The translations under genes and the position numbers were made by a program. From Kalmusia sp. IMI 367209 (taxonomy: Eukaryota > Ascomycota > Dothideomycetes > Pleosporales > Didymosphaeriaceae), in assembly GCA_027946365.1 (NCBI GenBank), contig JAPEUQ010000005.1, forward strand, positions 2,294,001-2,358,000: 64,000 nucleotides of DNA. Direction: 5' to 3'. The notes under the pieces are model-generated. The model made no database searches, was not told where the DNA came from, and worked only from the letters and a program-made list of their open reading frames with translations. Below, in pieces: positions 12,045-22,839 of the stretch. Every line of letters begins with the position of its first letter. Positions within the stretch are counted from its first letter, which is position 1.

Positions 12045-12816
12045 TTAGTACCACGAGCTATTACCGATAGTACCAGCGCCCACCCAATTCGCAAAACTCG
12101 CATTTTTCGCAATCGTCAAATCATGGTTCCATCTCCCCGGGGATTCATGCACAGTAAAAGTACTTGTGTTGCTCGCCGGGGTCGCCGGCGCAGCTGTTGA
12201 GCACGCATACGCAAACGTCGTACTCGTGGCCGTCTCAATATTCGTGCTGCCCCAGCGCGTGCAGCCCTGGCATCTGGCTGTGAGGGTCCAGTGTGTGCTA
12301 TTGGTCGTGCTGGGGCTAATGGGGAGGTAGGTGTGTGATGCACCGGCGTAGGCGGGGGGTGTCGAGCTATATCCTCTAATTGCGAGTGAGGTAAGATTAG
12401 GAAGGGGCAATATGGAGAGGCACGTACGTTGCCATGCGGCTACTGATAGTGACTTTCTCGCCGCTCGTAGCTTTTGACGGCCAGGCTACTGAGAGGGGGT
12501 TGCTAGTCATGCGGCCTCCCCATGCGAAGCCGCACCAGCCGTATTTGACCGGGGCGACGATTTGTATGATTGCGTCCGCGGTTGGTGAGTTTATCGGGAG
12601 AGCTACCCGGTAGCTAACGCCATTAGGGAGAGTAGAAGAGGAGTAGGTTATGCCGGAAGCAGCGTCATAGTATCTGGTAGCTATCCAGCTCTGAGAGAAA
12701 ACTGGTCTTATGTTAGTCCACATCTTCCCCAGGGAAGACTACCAGGAGGAGGTAAAGGCCGACTCACCTGAACCCCCCAAACAGGCTGCAACGGCGACTG
12801 CGGACAGAAAACGCAT
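12045..12816 (-). CDS. secreted cytochrome b domain protein, CDH-cytochrome/AA8 type
   Basis: Exons are 12816-12768, 12701-12428 and 12375-12045 (introns 66 and 52 nt), giving 217 aa. The first 17 or so residues (MRFLSAVAVAACLGGS) form a signal peptide. The rest resembles the haem-binding cytochrome domain of cellobiose dehydrogenase: YYDAASGITYSSSTLPNG, then VKYGWCGFAWGGRMTSNPLS, where Met81 is the likely axial haem ligand, then ARCQGC and a C-terminal His region (FTVHESPGRWNHD) that could give the second ligand. No flavin dehydrogenase domain follows, so this is a stand-alone AA8 protein. Family knowledge suggests extracellular electron transfer, for example to lytic polysaccharide monooxygenases or iron; the partner is unknown. 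Confidence 0.82.
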
Positions 12817-13253
12817 CGCAAGGTGGAACAGAATATCCTGCAAGAAGAAATGCTGTGTAGCGTGTGGATGTCTGGGCAGCCCTTCGAGGCATGGCGTTGT
12901 ATTTCAATGCCTGTGACACATGGAGAATCTAAAAACAGTGTTCCGTCTTCCAGAACACCACCGGTTGGAAATAGAACGAAGAGGCTATTATCCAAGTCTG
13001 CCATATTGCAGTTCGCGTGCTTTTGGGAGAGATCTTGGGCGAACGCATGCATATAATGTAAAACCAGTGTTCTGATTGGTCACCTCCTTTGCATTTATGA
13101 ACGCCAAGTGCTAGAACACGATCCAGATGATATTGTAACGGGATTTCGGCGGGACAGCAAGGCTGATAAGAGATACGAAAATGAGAATGACGAGTTTAAA
13201 ACTTGAAGGTACTCATTCACACCACTTCGTGAACGGATGTGATGTGGAGGACG

Positions 13254-13277
13254 AATCAGCCAATCAGCCAATCAGCC
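13254..13277 (+). repeat. octamer tandem repeat AATCAGCC x3 creating CCAAT boxes
   Basis: Three perfect AATCAGCC copies produce CCAAT at 13260-13264 and 13268-13272, and CCAAC at 13276-13280. They lie about 200 bp upstream of the ATG at 13480. CCAAT is the binding site of the fungal HAP/CBC complex, so a regulatory role is possible. Confidence 0.7.
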
Positions 13278-13447
13278 AACTGCCTCGGTTGTGAAACGCC
13301 AAGCGGCTTCGTGGGTGGTTATCGGCTCATCGCCATGACTTCAGGCTTCCCAATGGGTACTTGATTAATGAACCTTGTAACCTCGTGGTGTAATCTGAGT
13401 CATCTCAAGGAAACTTCTACGAGAAGCAAGCCCTCAGTGCATTTGGT

Positions 13448-13476
13448 CATCTAAAATACCGACATCTAAAATACCG
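13448..13476 (+). repeat. 15-bp tandem duplication just before a start codon
   Basis: CATCTAAAATACCG occurs at 13448-13461 and again at 13463-13476. The second copy ends 3 bp before the ATG at 13480, so the duplication lies in the 5' leader of the TMEM53-like gene. Confidence 0.85.
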
Positions 13477-13479
13477 GGA

Positions 13480-14319
13480 ATGTCGAACTCAACTACGGCT
13501 GAAATTTCGAGGCCTTTATATGACTTCCACAAGGTCGGAAACAACACATACGTCTTCACGCCAGACTCATACAGTCCGAAAGAACCCCTTATACTTCTAT
13601 TCTCTTGGATGGGCGCGGCACCAAAGCACATTGCCAAGTACACGGTCACGTATCGAAAGTTGTTTCCAACAGCACGGATAGTGCTGGTTCGGAACGAGCT
13701 GCCGGACTTCTTCCATGGTGAAGCGACCTACCACAAGCTATTGATTCCAGCGATCGGTATTGTCAAAGAACATGTCAATGTTGGTGGCCAGATTCTTGTT
13801 CACAGTTTCTCCAATGGCGGTGGGAACCAGCTGCTCGAATTCGCAAAAGCATGGGTGAAGCGCGAGGAATCGCCATTGCCAATGCGCGCACAAGTGATAG
13901 ATTCGGCCCCAGGTACTGGAGGCTGGAAGAGGAGTCACGCAGCCATGGCCACATCATTGCCGCAGTTTTGGTTGTGGAGAGTACTAGGCTCCGTGACTAT
14001 CCACCTTTTCCTTGCCACGGTATTTGTATTTACCAAACTGAGCCGGAGGGAGCACATGATGGCAATCATCCGTCGGCAACTCAACGATCCCTCTCTCTTC
14101 AATCAGCGAGCTCCCCGGGTGTATCTGTATAGTAAGGCGGACGAGATGGTCGGGCACGACGAAGTAGAGGAACACGCAGACCAGGCTGAGGCGCAGGGCT
14201 GGAAGGTGACGAGAGTACGTTTCGAGAGGAGCCCACACGCAGGGCATATTCGGGAGGACGAGGGAAGGTACTGGGGTGCTGTGCAAGAGGCGTGGAATGA
14301 GGGTGCGTGCACTGCGTAA
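13480..14319 (+). CDS. TMEM53/DUF829 (PaxU-like) alpha/beta-hydrolase family protein
   Basis: This is a single-exon gene of 279 aa. After the N-terminus, PLILLFSWMGAAPKHIAKY is the first beta strand and oxyanion region of this family. ILVHSFSNGGGN carries the nucleophile elbow (HSFSNGG), DSAPG follows, and late in the protein come YLYSKADEMVGHDEVEEHA (acid region) and SPHAGHIRED (histidine region). A hydrophobic segment near residues 165-185 (WRVLGSVTIHLFLATVFVF) could anchor it in a membrane. Members include nuclear-envelope TMEM53 and fungal PaxU-like proteins of diterpene clusters; no diterpene genes are seen here. The stop lies 1 bp from the stop of the convergent Mpv17-like gene, so the two 3' ends must overlap as transcripts. 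Confidence 0.88.
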   Translation: MSNSTTAEISRPLYDFHKVGNNTYVFTPDSYSPKEPLILLFSWMGAAPKHIAKYTVTYRKLFPTARIVLVRNELPDFFHGEATYHKLLIPAIGIVKEHVNVGGQILVHSFSNGGGNQLLEFAKAWVKREESPLPMRAQVIDSAPGTGGWKRSHAAMATSLPQFWLWRVLGSVTIHLFLATVFVFTKLSRREHMMAIIRRQLNDPSLFNQRAPRVYLYSKADEMVGHDEVEEHADQAEAQGWKVTRVRFERSPHAGHIREDEGRYWGAVQEAWNEGACTA

Positions 14320-14320
14320 G

Positions 14321-14962
14321 TTATGCCGAGAGTCGCGAGGCCACCAGTGTCATGTAGATGCTCCAGAGCAAACCGAAGAAGCTGAGGAAGACGATGCGGC
14401 GCTCTACAGGCACGTAGGCGAAACTGAATAGATTGGCAAGTGGCCAGATCTTGTACGAGTTCCAGATAATCTTCAATTCTTCTGTCCGAATGTCGTCGCC
14501 AATCTGTGCAGTTGTCTTGCCCTGCATAAGTCCAAGCAGTACTAAGAACATTGTCGTATTGAGCAATGCGCCCAATGTGATGGCATCGGTAAAAGTCTTC
14601 TTCAATACGTTGGCCCAATCGCGCACGTAAACCTCTTCCTCGATCGCTCGCTTGTCCTCGCCGTCGTCTTTGATGAACACGCCTTTCTCAGCATCGTCGC
14701 TCGATGCAGCGCGTGTGCGCTTTATCAGCTTCTCGCCAGGGAACATGCGCTCCAGCCACTTTTGCCAATAATAGTTGATCGGCGTGGTTATCAATCCCAT
14801 GGCGGTAAGTTGGAAGAAGAGCGTATAGTCAAAGACGAAGGGTGCGTCTTCGATGTATGCCTTGAGTCTCTGAGCGATGACATTGGACACGCAACCGATC
14901 GCGAGTGAAAGTACGCAGGCCGAGAGCATAGGCGGTAGTGGCATTATGACGACGAGATGCAA
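14321..14962 (-). CDS. Mpv17/PMP22 family membrane protein
   Basis: This is a single-exon gene of 213 aa; the internal Met7 (14944, MPLPPMLSACVLSLAIG) is an equally good start. The family encodes small four-helix proteins of peroxisomal or inner mitochondrial membranes, including yeast Sym1. Hydrophobic segments are visible at the N-terminus, at LFFQLTAMGLITTPINYYWQ, at TLGALLNTTMFLVLLGLM and at the C-terminus (IVFLSFFGLLWSIYMTLVA). The conserved block IWNSYKIWPLANLFSFAYVPVERR precedes the last helix and is diagnostic. An acidic insertion lies in the central loop (SSDDAEKGVF, DDGEDKRAIEEE). It is tail-to-tail with the TMEM53-like gene, one base between stop codons. Confidence 0.9.
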   Translation of the reverse strand: MHLVVIMPLPPMLSACVLSLAIGCVSNVIAQRLKAYIEDAPFVFDYTLFFQLTAMGLITTPINYYWQKWLERMFPGEKLIKRTRAASSDDAEKGVFIKDDGEDKRAIEEEVYVRDWANVLKKTFTDAITLGALLNTTMFLVLLGLMQGKTTAQIGDDIRTEELKIIWNSYKIWPLANLFSFAYVPVERRIVFLSFFGLLWSIYMTLVASRLSA

Positions 14963-15268
14963 CGTGTAGCGAGGGCGTAGTGGTAGGAGACGTGAGGAAG
15001 CACGCGTCGCGTTCTGGACGGGGAGGAACTGCCGTGTGCACCCGTTTGAATCGGTTCAGATGATGCTATCGATATGAAGAAGAAGTAGGAAAGTTCAAGC
15101 CAGAATGACAGATATCAGATGGCTTGATGGTGTTTCATTTAGATCAATTGACATCATAAATCGGCCATCTTATTGAGAGCTTGGGAATCATGCGGGGAAG
15201 GTCCGAGCTTTTATGTCAGCCACTCCCCTGCTGGATTTATTTACATATACTTCTACACTGCATAATGA
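14963..15268. other. intergenic region
   Basis: About 300 bp between two minus-strand genes; nothing supportable is seen. Confidence 0.6.
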
Positions 15269-17549
15269 CTACCACTTCCTATAGCCAGTAGAATTTCCTG
15301 ACCCTTGTGTGTCTAACACCGCGACGCTGAGCTCGGGTAACGCAAATTCGAAAGCACCGCTGATACCCGCGCTCAGTTCGCTAGTCGTCGTGTTCACGAT
15401 GTTCACACCTGTGAAGGGGTCATTGTATGCATACGGATCACTGACAGCATTCGTCAGCACAGTGAGTGATGCCTTCGTGCCTGGTGCAACTCCCTGGAAG
15501 TGCACCGAAACAGGCACAGTGCTGCTGTTCGTCGTGTTGTACACAGCACCTTTCCAGACCAGCGCGTCATTTCTAGCCTCGTCTTTCCCAGCAACCCAAT
15601 AGAGAGGGCCGTAGCTCGAATTTGAGGCTGTAGGGAGAGTGTGGCTAATCGGGCTATGTGCGAAAAGACTCCAACAATACCATGTCACAGCTCTTGTCGT
15701 CTGCTTCGGATCGGCAGAATACTGCAGTAGCGTAATCGGCCACTGGAACCTGTTAACGTTTTTGAGTACGGGTGCGTAGAAGGTTCCCGGGATGCGATCT
15801 GAGTTGCGCTCGTAGCCGATGAGCGAGATGGCTTCCCCAACGGCGCCAATCCACCAAGGGTACTTGTACAGCGGTCCGTCCCATCGTGGATATTGCGCAC
15901 CGTTTACATGAGTTGCGGCTACTTCGCCGACAATGTGGCCAATGTCATTGTCGAAGCGGTCAAATTCTTCAACTAGCTCGTCCGGCTCGCGGTATGGATG
16001 ATAATCTCCAATGGCGCCAGGTGTCTTCGTAAAGTCGAGCCCTTCTTCAAGATTCGGACCTGTCGTCGCACCCTCTGGTGCCGGGTCGGATGTGGCAGCG
16101 GAAGCGATAACTTGGATCTTTGGATACGCAGCCGTGATAGCATCATAAAACATCTGGAATCGGTATTCCCGGTAGGAGTTCCATCCGCCCGGATATCCAG
16201 CCAGCCAGTCTTCGTTACCGACTTCGACGTAATTAAGCTCAAAAGGTTCGGGATGGCCTAGCGCTGCACGCTTCGCGCCCCAGGTCGAATCTGCTGGTCC
16301 GCTTACGAATTCGATTTCATTTAGAGCATCATCGATGAAGGGTTGTAGGTCTTCTTTGGGCGTGACGCCACCATCAAGCGCAAGTCCGCCCCATACAGCA
16401 AGCACTTCAGGCGGTCAATAAACTAGATCCTTTATACTCAGTGCTGGAATGCTTACCGATCTGCAAATCCATATCCTCAGCCCATTCAAGGTATTCCATA
16501 ATTCCTAGACCGTGAGTCTGCTGGTAACCTGAACAGTATGTCAACACTTATCCGCAAAATGTATGCTAAGGCTACGCACCCCAAACGCCTTGGAAGCCAG
16601 GGCGATCTTTTAGCGGACCAAGAGTATCTTTCCAGTCCCAATGCGTGTCGTTCGTGAGACCCTCAAGCATGTTACCACCAGGAAAGCGAAGGAAGTGCTA
16701 ACACGCATTAGCTACGCCTACATCGTCTGAAGGTAAGCAGATGTAGCTTACCGGGTTCATCTCCGCAAGCGCCTCTGCAATATCCAGCCGCAGGCCATTC
16801 TTCCTGTTCTTGAACGTCGGCGGGAACAGACTGATAAGATTAAAATCCAATGATCCATCTTTAGTGCCTGCCGCATCAAAAGTAATAGCGAACGTGTTAT
16901 TCGAACTCGGAGCATCCTTCTCTGGCACAAGCTCGAACTCATGTTCGGTCCACTCATCCTCCACAGCTTTCGAGACCACCTCAACAGATCCGAATACTTC
17001 ATCTGTCAGATTGGACTGCAGCGATGCAGTAAATGAGCCCTCATACGAGCCCTTGACCCAGAATGAGCCTGTATACTTCTGCTGGCTGACACCAATACCC
17101 CAGTACCCCTCATTTTTGAAACCAATCTTCCCGGTGCTATTACTGCCCGCGGCAACGTGCATAGACGCGGGAAGCGCTTTCGATAACGGTGTAGAGAGGT
17201 TCTGGATGCTGAGGCTAGCGCCATTGATGGGGAAGTAGTGCGCTGTGGAAACAGGGAAGCTTTTGCTGTATTGGAATGCGCGATTTTGAATCAATTCAGC
17301 GTAGATGCCACCGTCGCCTGAGTTGTTGATGTCCTAGAATTTTCTTTTTAGCAAAGCACACTGAGAGTTTGAGTGCGATCGGGTATCTACCTCATGCAGG
17401 AATCCATAGCCAAACGGATGTCCAAATTTGCCCGTCTCGTTTCCACCGGACGACTTCACGACAATGTCGACAGCTAGTGCTTGAGCAGCGCACAAAGTCG
17501 CTGCTAGAGCGTGCCGGAGAACAACCATCTTCACGTTCAATTGAGGCAA
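15269..17549 (-). CDS. secreted GH51 alpha-L-arabinofuranosidase
   Basis: Exons are 17549-17391, 17333-16752, 16697-16580, 16528-16457 and 16404-15269 (introns 51-57 nt), giving 688 aa. Met8 (17528) begins the better signal peptide, MVVLRHALAATLCAAQALA. Family features in order: GKFGHPFGYGFLHEDINNSG, a carbohydrate-binding-like beta domain, HFLRFPGGNMLEG, LNYVEVGNEDW with the acid/base Glu near residue 375, and HIVGEVAAT with the probable nucleophile Glu near 471. The enzyme releases arabinose from arabinan or arabinoxylan in plant cell walls. Many NxS/T sequons fit secretion. The whole gene reads cleanly with conserved intron phases. It faces a long gene-poor region upstream. Confidence 0.92.
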
Positions 17550-20420
17550 TGGCTCATGATGTCAGGAAGACCCTCGCAATGAGTTTAAGTACAAAAACAC
17601 GTCGTTTTTCTTCCTGCCTGGTCCCTACCTACATGCATACCATTTATCCAAATTCATGGTAGCCTCCGATCGTGCATTCCTTGTCCCGGTTGCTCCAACG
17701 TCTATCACACGTTCGGTGGTCGTGTTGTGTTACCTCATTGGTGCGAATATGTATCTCCACAACCCCAACTTCTTACTCCGCTCTTAGACTTCAAAATAAC
17801 CTTCTAGTCTTGCCCGGGGTCTCCACAGTTTCGCATCTGTTTACTCCGTGCTCGGGCGAGATGTAAACGTATGCCAAGAGCGTGGGGGGTGCGATTGGAG
17901 GATTTTGTGTGGCGGCGCCGGAGAAATACCAATCGACATGTTCCTTGCAGATCTGCCGCGGTAAAGACATCCTTGGATGGGAGGGGAACTACGCGTCATG
18001 GGTAATGGGAAATGTTGACTCGGGTAGCGACCGCGGATGTCAGTCTTTTAGGGGATAGTGTCGGTGGATGAGCTTCACGAGTGGAAGCGAACATCGTAGA
18101 TCCCAGTTCGAATCTTGACCAACTTTTCGGAGTCGGCAAACCCCAGGCTCTTGCTAGTGGTATCTCTCAAAGCCTTGCGAAATTGGTTTTCCTCAGCGGT
18201 GATCGAACTATAATACAGCTCTATATAGTCTTTTAATCGATAGATGCATGTCGAATCTTCTGCTTGTAAACTCCCTTCAGTGATGAGAGGAGTAGCCGAC
18301 CCTTTTGCGTCACAAATTTGACTCGGTAATCTCATTTATTCATACGCCAGAATCGATCCTTGTCATTCGAGTCAACTATTTCAGCTTGTAGAGTGACTCT
18401 CTGGTTCCTTGTAGCTAACCTCGAATCTGAGGTAAGAACCGTACTCAAGCCTGCCCTCAAGCCCGCGATTTTTGCCCTCCATAATCGTTCAAACAAACTT
18501 TGAGCGTTGAAGTGGTTGTATTTACTTACAAAATAACACTGAAGATAATCATGGGATACCTCTAGCATGTTGTATATCGTGGCGGACACAGCTAGGACAT
18601 TGTTTGCTCTGTGATACCAGATGATAGCACAGAAGTGGATATCAAATCACTTTTCACAACTACGAAATGATCGTTGCAGCTCAACATTTATCTTTAGGGG
18701 TGGCCCCGATAACCGCATAACTTTCACGGCAGTAGATATCAATCTATCAATGCTCATTTATTTCAAACACATCAAATGTCCGGTGAACGCAATGTGAGTG
18801 ACTGTAAAGATAATGAGGGATCAATGACAGGAATTTTGGCAAATTAAAAAGCATCTTCGACTACTGCTCAAGATACGAGGTCAATCTTCGCAGTACTGGC
18901 TCCCATATCTTCTTGTAGCATAGTTCGCTAGGGCCTTGGTACGGAAAAATTTGAAGATTTCAGGATCTAAGCCATGGCAAGAACGATACGTGTATAGAAA
19001 ATGTAGCAAACTTTACCCTTGTACCCTGCAAGCTGCAAGCGGATGTGCTCAGATTTATGGGTCCAATATCCTACCCGAATGACATCAAAGCTCTGATAGG
19101 GGTCGAACATGACTAAGGCAAGCATCACAGTTACGCTATTTTCGCTTGAAAAGCTATGAATGGCAAATCGGGATTTCGAGGCATTGGTGATTCGCGATCG
19201 ACGAAAGAGTGTCCGAAAAACCTCTCAATAGAATACGGGAAAAGCTAGAGTCTTGTGTGGAGGTACTTGAGAAGATATATCAGGGTGATGAAGTAGGATA
19301 TTGGGGACGAACATGCGCGGTATTGAAGATAAACGAGGACGACCATATTATTTATCGTTGCGCAATGCAGTTGAGCAAACTCTGAGAGGTCTGAGAAAGG
19401 TATAGCTGTTGTCCAAGGTTGACTTTACTAGCGGCTTTATCTCCTTGTCGACTTCCTTGATAAAGTGACATCTTCTCTGGTCTAGCTCCTCTGCCGTTCA
19501 GTATAATTCAGGGCAAACGTCTAAATGTCTATTGTGAGTATGAATATCTAGTTAGATAATAACAGGCGCAGAAGACCATTCTTTAAATTAGGTTCTGTTA
19601 CTGAAGAAGATAGCTATAACTATGTTCCTATCGGACTGAGTCTATATATGCCCCAGTGCTTGCTGAGGCCATTAACTTCTAATAAGCCTCAAGCCACGAT
19701 CTAGACGTATAGAACGATGGCTGTATATTATTTGGAGTCATTGACTCGAAAAAGGATAAAGTCGATTGCGGCGAGGCTTTTGTTCTCGAGCGCAACGATT
19801 CCATTCTCTTAAACGTTATTTGCAAGACTTCGAATCTCCTGTAGCGTACGTCATGAGGCTGAGTCAAGCTTTAGGAAGCAGGCTTTTCCACGTTTTCAGC
19901 AAGCATAATCATCTGCCTCATTTCACAGATACATAATCACAAAGTTCCAGAATCCTTCTACCCACATACCCGAGCCACACCCGAACTCACACAACATCCA
20001 GAGATCGACATGTGGAGGCTCAGCAAATATATGCATCCACGTTGCGCACGCGACTTTACTTTATGTTATTTGGATCTCCCCTTGTCCGTGGCGTCTTACT
20101 GGAGATGATAGATGAAGTCGGCCAATCTGAAGCTTTTAGCCGAAGCGCTCTCCGCCAACATCGATATTGCTCAAAGCTAACCGGTAATTGCCGAGACCAC
20201 ATGGTAGACAGACTTCAATATACACTCCACTACTTTCCTCATCTGGGGTACGCAGAAACGTAGGAAGCACACGTGTTTGTGGGGCATTGTGGGAGCGATG
20301 TCCCGTGACTTTGTCCCGACCGTAGCTCATTCATATGAAGGCTCCCCAGTAATATCCTGCCTTGAAGCGTACCGATTCTTCTTTTTCTGCTCAACTTCAA
20401 TCGTGTAGATTGGTACCGCT
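17550..20420. other. long gene-poor, AT-richer region
   Basis: No recognisable gene is seen. Two adjacent minus-strand ORFs (18332-18589 and 18075-18335) read protein-like, for example a stretch starting YRLKDYIELYYSS, but a stop separates them and I could not find a convincing splice, so they are not called. Base composition looks more AT-rich than in the flanking genes, but not extreme. Confidence 0.5.
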
Positions 20421-21865
20421 ATGATTTTCTCGACTCTGCTTTTCGCGGCGGGCGCTGCGGCTTTGCCCAAGGCTCTCGAGCCTAGACAGGGCGGCAACAC
20501 GATGCTGCGATTTGGCTGCTCGCAGGTAATCATCGACCGCATTGATCCGCTTGTCAACCCGGGTCTGGCGCCTTCACCGCACATGCATCAGGTACGTTCG
20601 GCAGGATGAAGGGGGGAGGTATGAACATCGCTAAACGGATGCGCAGGTCGTTGGTGGGAACTCCTTCAACACAACGATGCAGTCTACGGACATTGCCAAA
20701 ATCTCGACGTGCACTACATGTGGATACTCGGACGATGTGCGTATTGCTGTTTGGGAAAGGTGAAAGTAAGACGGTGGCTAATCGTGGGTCAGTTCTCGAA
20801 TTACTGGACCGCAAACTTGTACTTCAAGGCTAAAAACGGAACGTACAAGCGTGTACCTCAAATCCCTAACAGGTATGTTCATGCGATGAAGATGCAAGCA
20901 CCTTGCTCATATGTCTTCCAGGGATCTCTTCAACGACAAGTATACGGGAAAGACCAAGGGTGGCTTCGTCGTCTACTATGTTTCACCCGGTAAAAGCAAG
21001 GTGACCGCCTTCAAGCCCGTAAGTCTCACAAGCGAAAGTCAAGCTGTTCACTAAATATTATAGGGCTTCCGCATGCTTGTCGGTGACGCGAACAACCGCG
21101 TAAGCAAGGGTTTGAAGTCGCAGACTTGCTTCCGCTGCTACACCGGCCCGAACTTCGGTGGCGATAACGCCGCACCGTGCCAGGATGCTACGTAAGATTA
21201 TGCCACTCTCACACAAAACCCGTGCTAATGTGAACAGCTTGGATACTGAAGGCCTGCCAAAAGCTGCTTGCAAGGGTGGCATTCGTTCTAACATCTTGTA
21301 CCCGACTTGCTGGGATGGTAAGATAATTTCCGCATATGATTGGTTCATCTAATACCTCTTGCTAACATTGTATAGGTAAGAACCTTGATTCGCCTGACCA
21401 CAAGTCCCACGTAGCATACCCGAAGAACGGCCCTGCTCTATTCACGGGTAGCAGCGTTGGCGGAGATTGTCCATCGACTCACCCTATCAAGATCCCGCAG
21501 ATCATGCTTGAGGTATGCTTACAGATCTATCGATATCCTAGAAGACTGTCTAACAGCAACTGCAGATTGTCTGGGACACGACTCAGTTCAACAACAAGGC
21601 GGACTGGCCTACCGATGGTTCTCAGCCCTTCGTCCTTAGCACGGGTGACAATACTGGTTTCGGCCAGCACGGTGACTACGTCTTCGGCTGGAAGGACGAC
21701 TCTCTTCAGAAGGCCATGGACGAGGCGAAGGGCTGCATGGGTGCCAGTTGTGGTGGACTCAAGACCCAGCAGCCCGATGCAGGCAACGCCTGCAAGGTCC
21801 CGAGGCGCGTCAACGAGGATGCTGATGGCTGGTTGACTGAGCTTCCTGGTATGGGTGGCATGTAA
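20421..21865 (+). CDS. secreted DUF1996 protein
   Basis: Eight exons: 20421-20591, 20647-20736, 20793-20872, 20922-21018, 21064-21191, 21238-21317, 21376-21512 and 21566-21865 (introns 45-58 nt), giving 360 aa. A signal peptide (MIFSTLLFAAGAAALPKA) precedes the DUF1996 domain: MLRFGCSQVIIDRIDPLVNP, PSPHMHQVVGGNSFN, STCTTCGYSDD, FSNYWTANLYFK, GFRMLVGD, TCFRCYTGP, ILYPTCWDGKNLDSPDHKSH, a CPSTHPIKIPQIMLE block and HGDYVFGWKDDSLQKAMD. The His- and Cys-containing motifs are the family hallmark. It is a common secreted fungal protein, sometimes fused to WSC domains, with no established activity. All exon phases agree, so the structure is well supported. Confidence 0.92.
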
Positions 21866-22020
21866 ATGGCATAATCGACAGTGATGACATCTGTTGGAGT
21901 CCTTAGCACATACTGTGCGGGTCTTATACTTCGAAGTTGTAGCTTTATAGATGTAATTGATCTGGCATTTCATTATGATTAGCTATTAATCTATGAAGTC
22001 ATGTGCTGGATGCATTCCTG

Positions 22021-22839
22021 CTACAGCACTGCAACGAGTCCCGCAAGTAAGCCTACAAAGCCTGTCAGGGGCTTCGCGACACCGGCAGCGGCGCCTGGCG
22101 AGCTCGATGAAGCAGCAGCACTTTCAGTCTCCGATGCCGATGACTCGGCCGCGCTCCCAGAGTCCGAAGCTTCGGTCGCGGTGCTGGTGGAGGCAGCACT
22201 GCCAGAGCCACTCGACGCCCTCGTCGAACTTGGAGCAACAGTAGCTACAGTTTTTATTAGCGAACCGGTCGTCGTGCCTTGCCCATTCGAATGTCTTACC
22301 GCTACCAATGTCCTGCACCAAATCAAAGGCGCTCTCTCCTATATCCGTCGCCCAGCAGCCCAACACTGACTTGCCGTTCTTTGCCCCAGCCGTCGACACA
22401 ATCACACCAGTGTTACATAATCCCCAATCACAGAAGATAGACGTCGATTCGGCGATGACATTGCCAGCGGAGCAAGTGGTGAAGAAGTCGCACGGCATCG
22501 ATGGATCGCAGCATTGCACATAGGAGCCGCTCTGTGTCAGTGTGGCCGGATAATCGCAGCTTCGCAGGTCGCTGACTATACACTTATCAGTGCACAACTT
22601 TCCATGTGCAACATTCTAGATCAACGCGTAATGACGTGATGAAAGGCGCTCTGTGCGCGTTCTGTGTTGTGGAGAATTTCTGTGGGGAGCTTACGTTGAG
22701 ACGCGCCGCTGGTGCTCAGATACCCTAGAATCGATGAATCAGCGCGGGGATGGAGCTCAGCTCGCGCCGTGATTTGTGCTTCGGGCGCCGCAGCTGCGAG
22801 CTGGGCGGATACGAGGCTCAATGCCAGAAACAATGCCAT
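22021..22839 (-). CDS. Cys-rich GPI-anchored surface protein
   Basis: Exons are 22839-22695, 22575-22300 and 22244-22021 (introns 119 and 55 nt), giving 214 aa. The start was chosen because MALFLALSLVSAQLAAAAPE is a good signal peptide. The ectodomain holds LRSCDYPATLTQSG, YVQCCDPSMPCDFFTTCSAG, IFCDWGLCNTG and LGCWATD. A Ser/Ala/Thr-rich stalk follows, then a hydrophobic C-terminus (VAKPLTGFVGLLAGLVAVL) without basic residues, typical of GPI-anchor addition. No catalytic motif is visible; a cell-wall structural or sensor role is inferred. Its design parallels the transmembrane protein at 9916-10935. Confidence 0.78.

Larger units (their letters stand above)
12817..13479. other. divergent intergenic region with CCAAT and 15-bp repeats
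   Basis: It lies between the AA8 gene (minus) and the TMEM53-like gene (plus). It contains the octamer repeat at 13254-13277 and the tandem repeat at 13448-13476. No further gene is seen. Confidence 0.6.

Noticed and set aside
12708..13052. 114-codon minus-strand ORF overlapping the AA8 gene start
   Set aside because: It reads through the first exon and intron of the AA8 gene in another frame.
18060..18125. B-box-like TTCGAATC near 18108
   Set aside because: No A box and no acceptor stem upstream; a chance match.
18075..18589. Two adjacent minus-strand ORFs as one gene
   Set aside because: An in-frame stop precedes the second ATG and no canonical intron joins them in phase; no family recognised.
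17550..20420. RIP-mutated transposon relic
   Set aside because: The region is AT-richer, but I see no transposase fragment, terminal repeats or extreme TpA bias; an index calculation would be needed.
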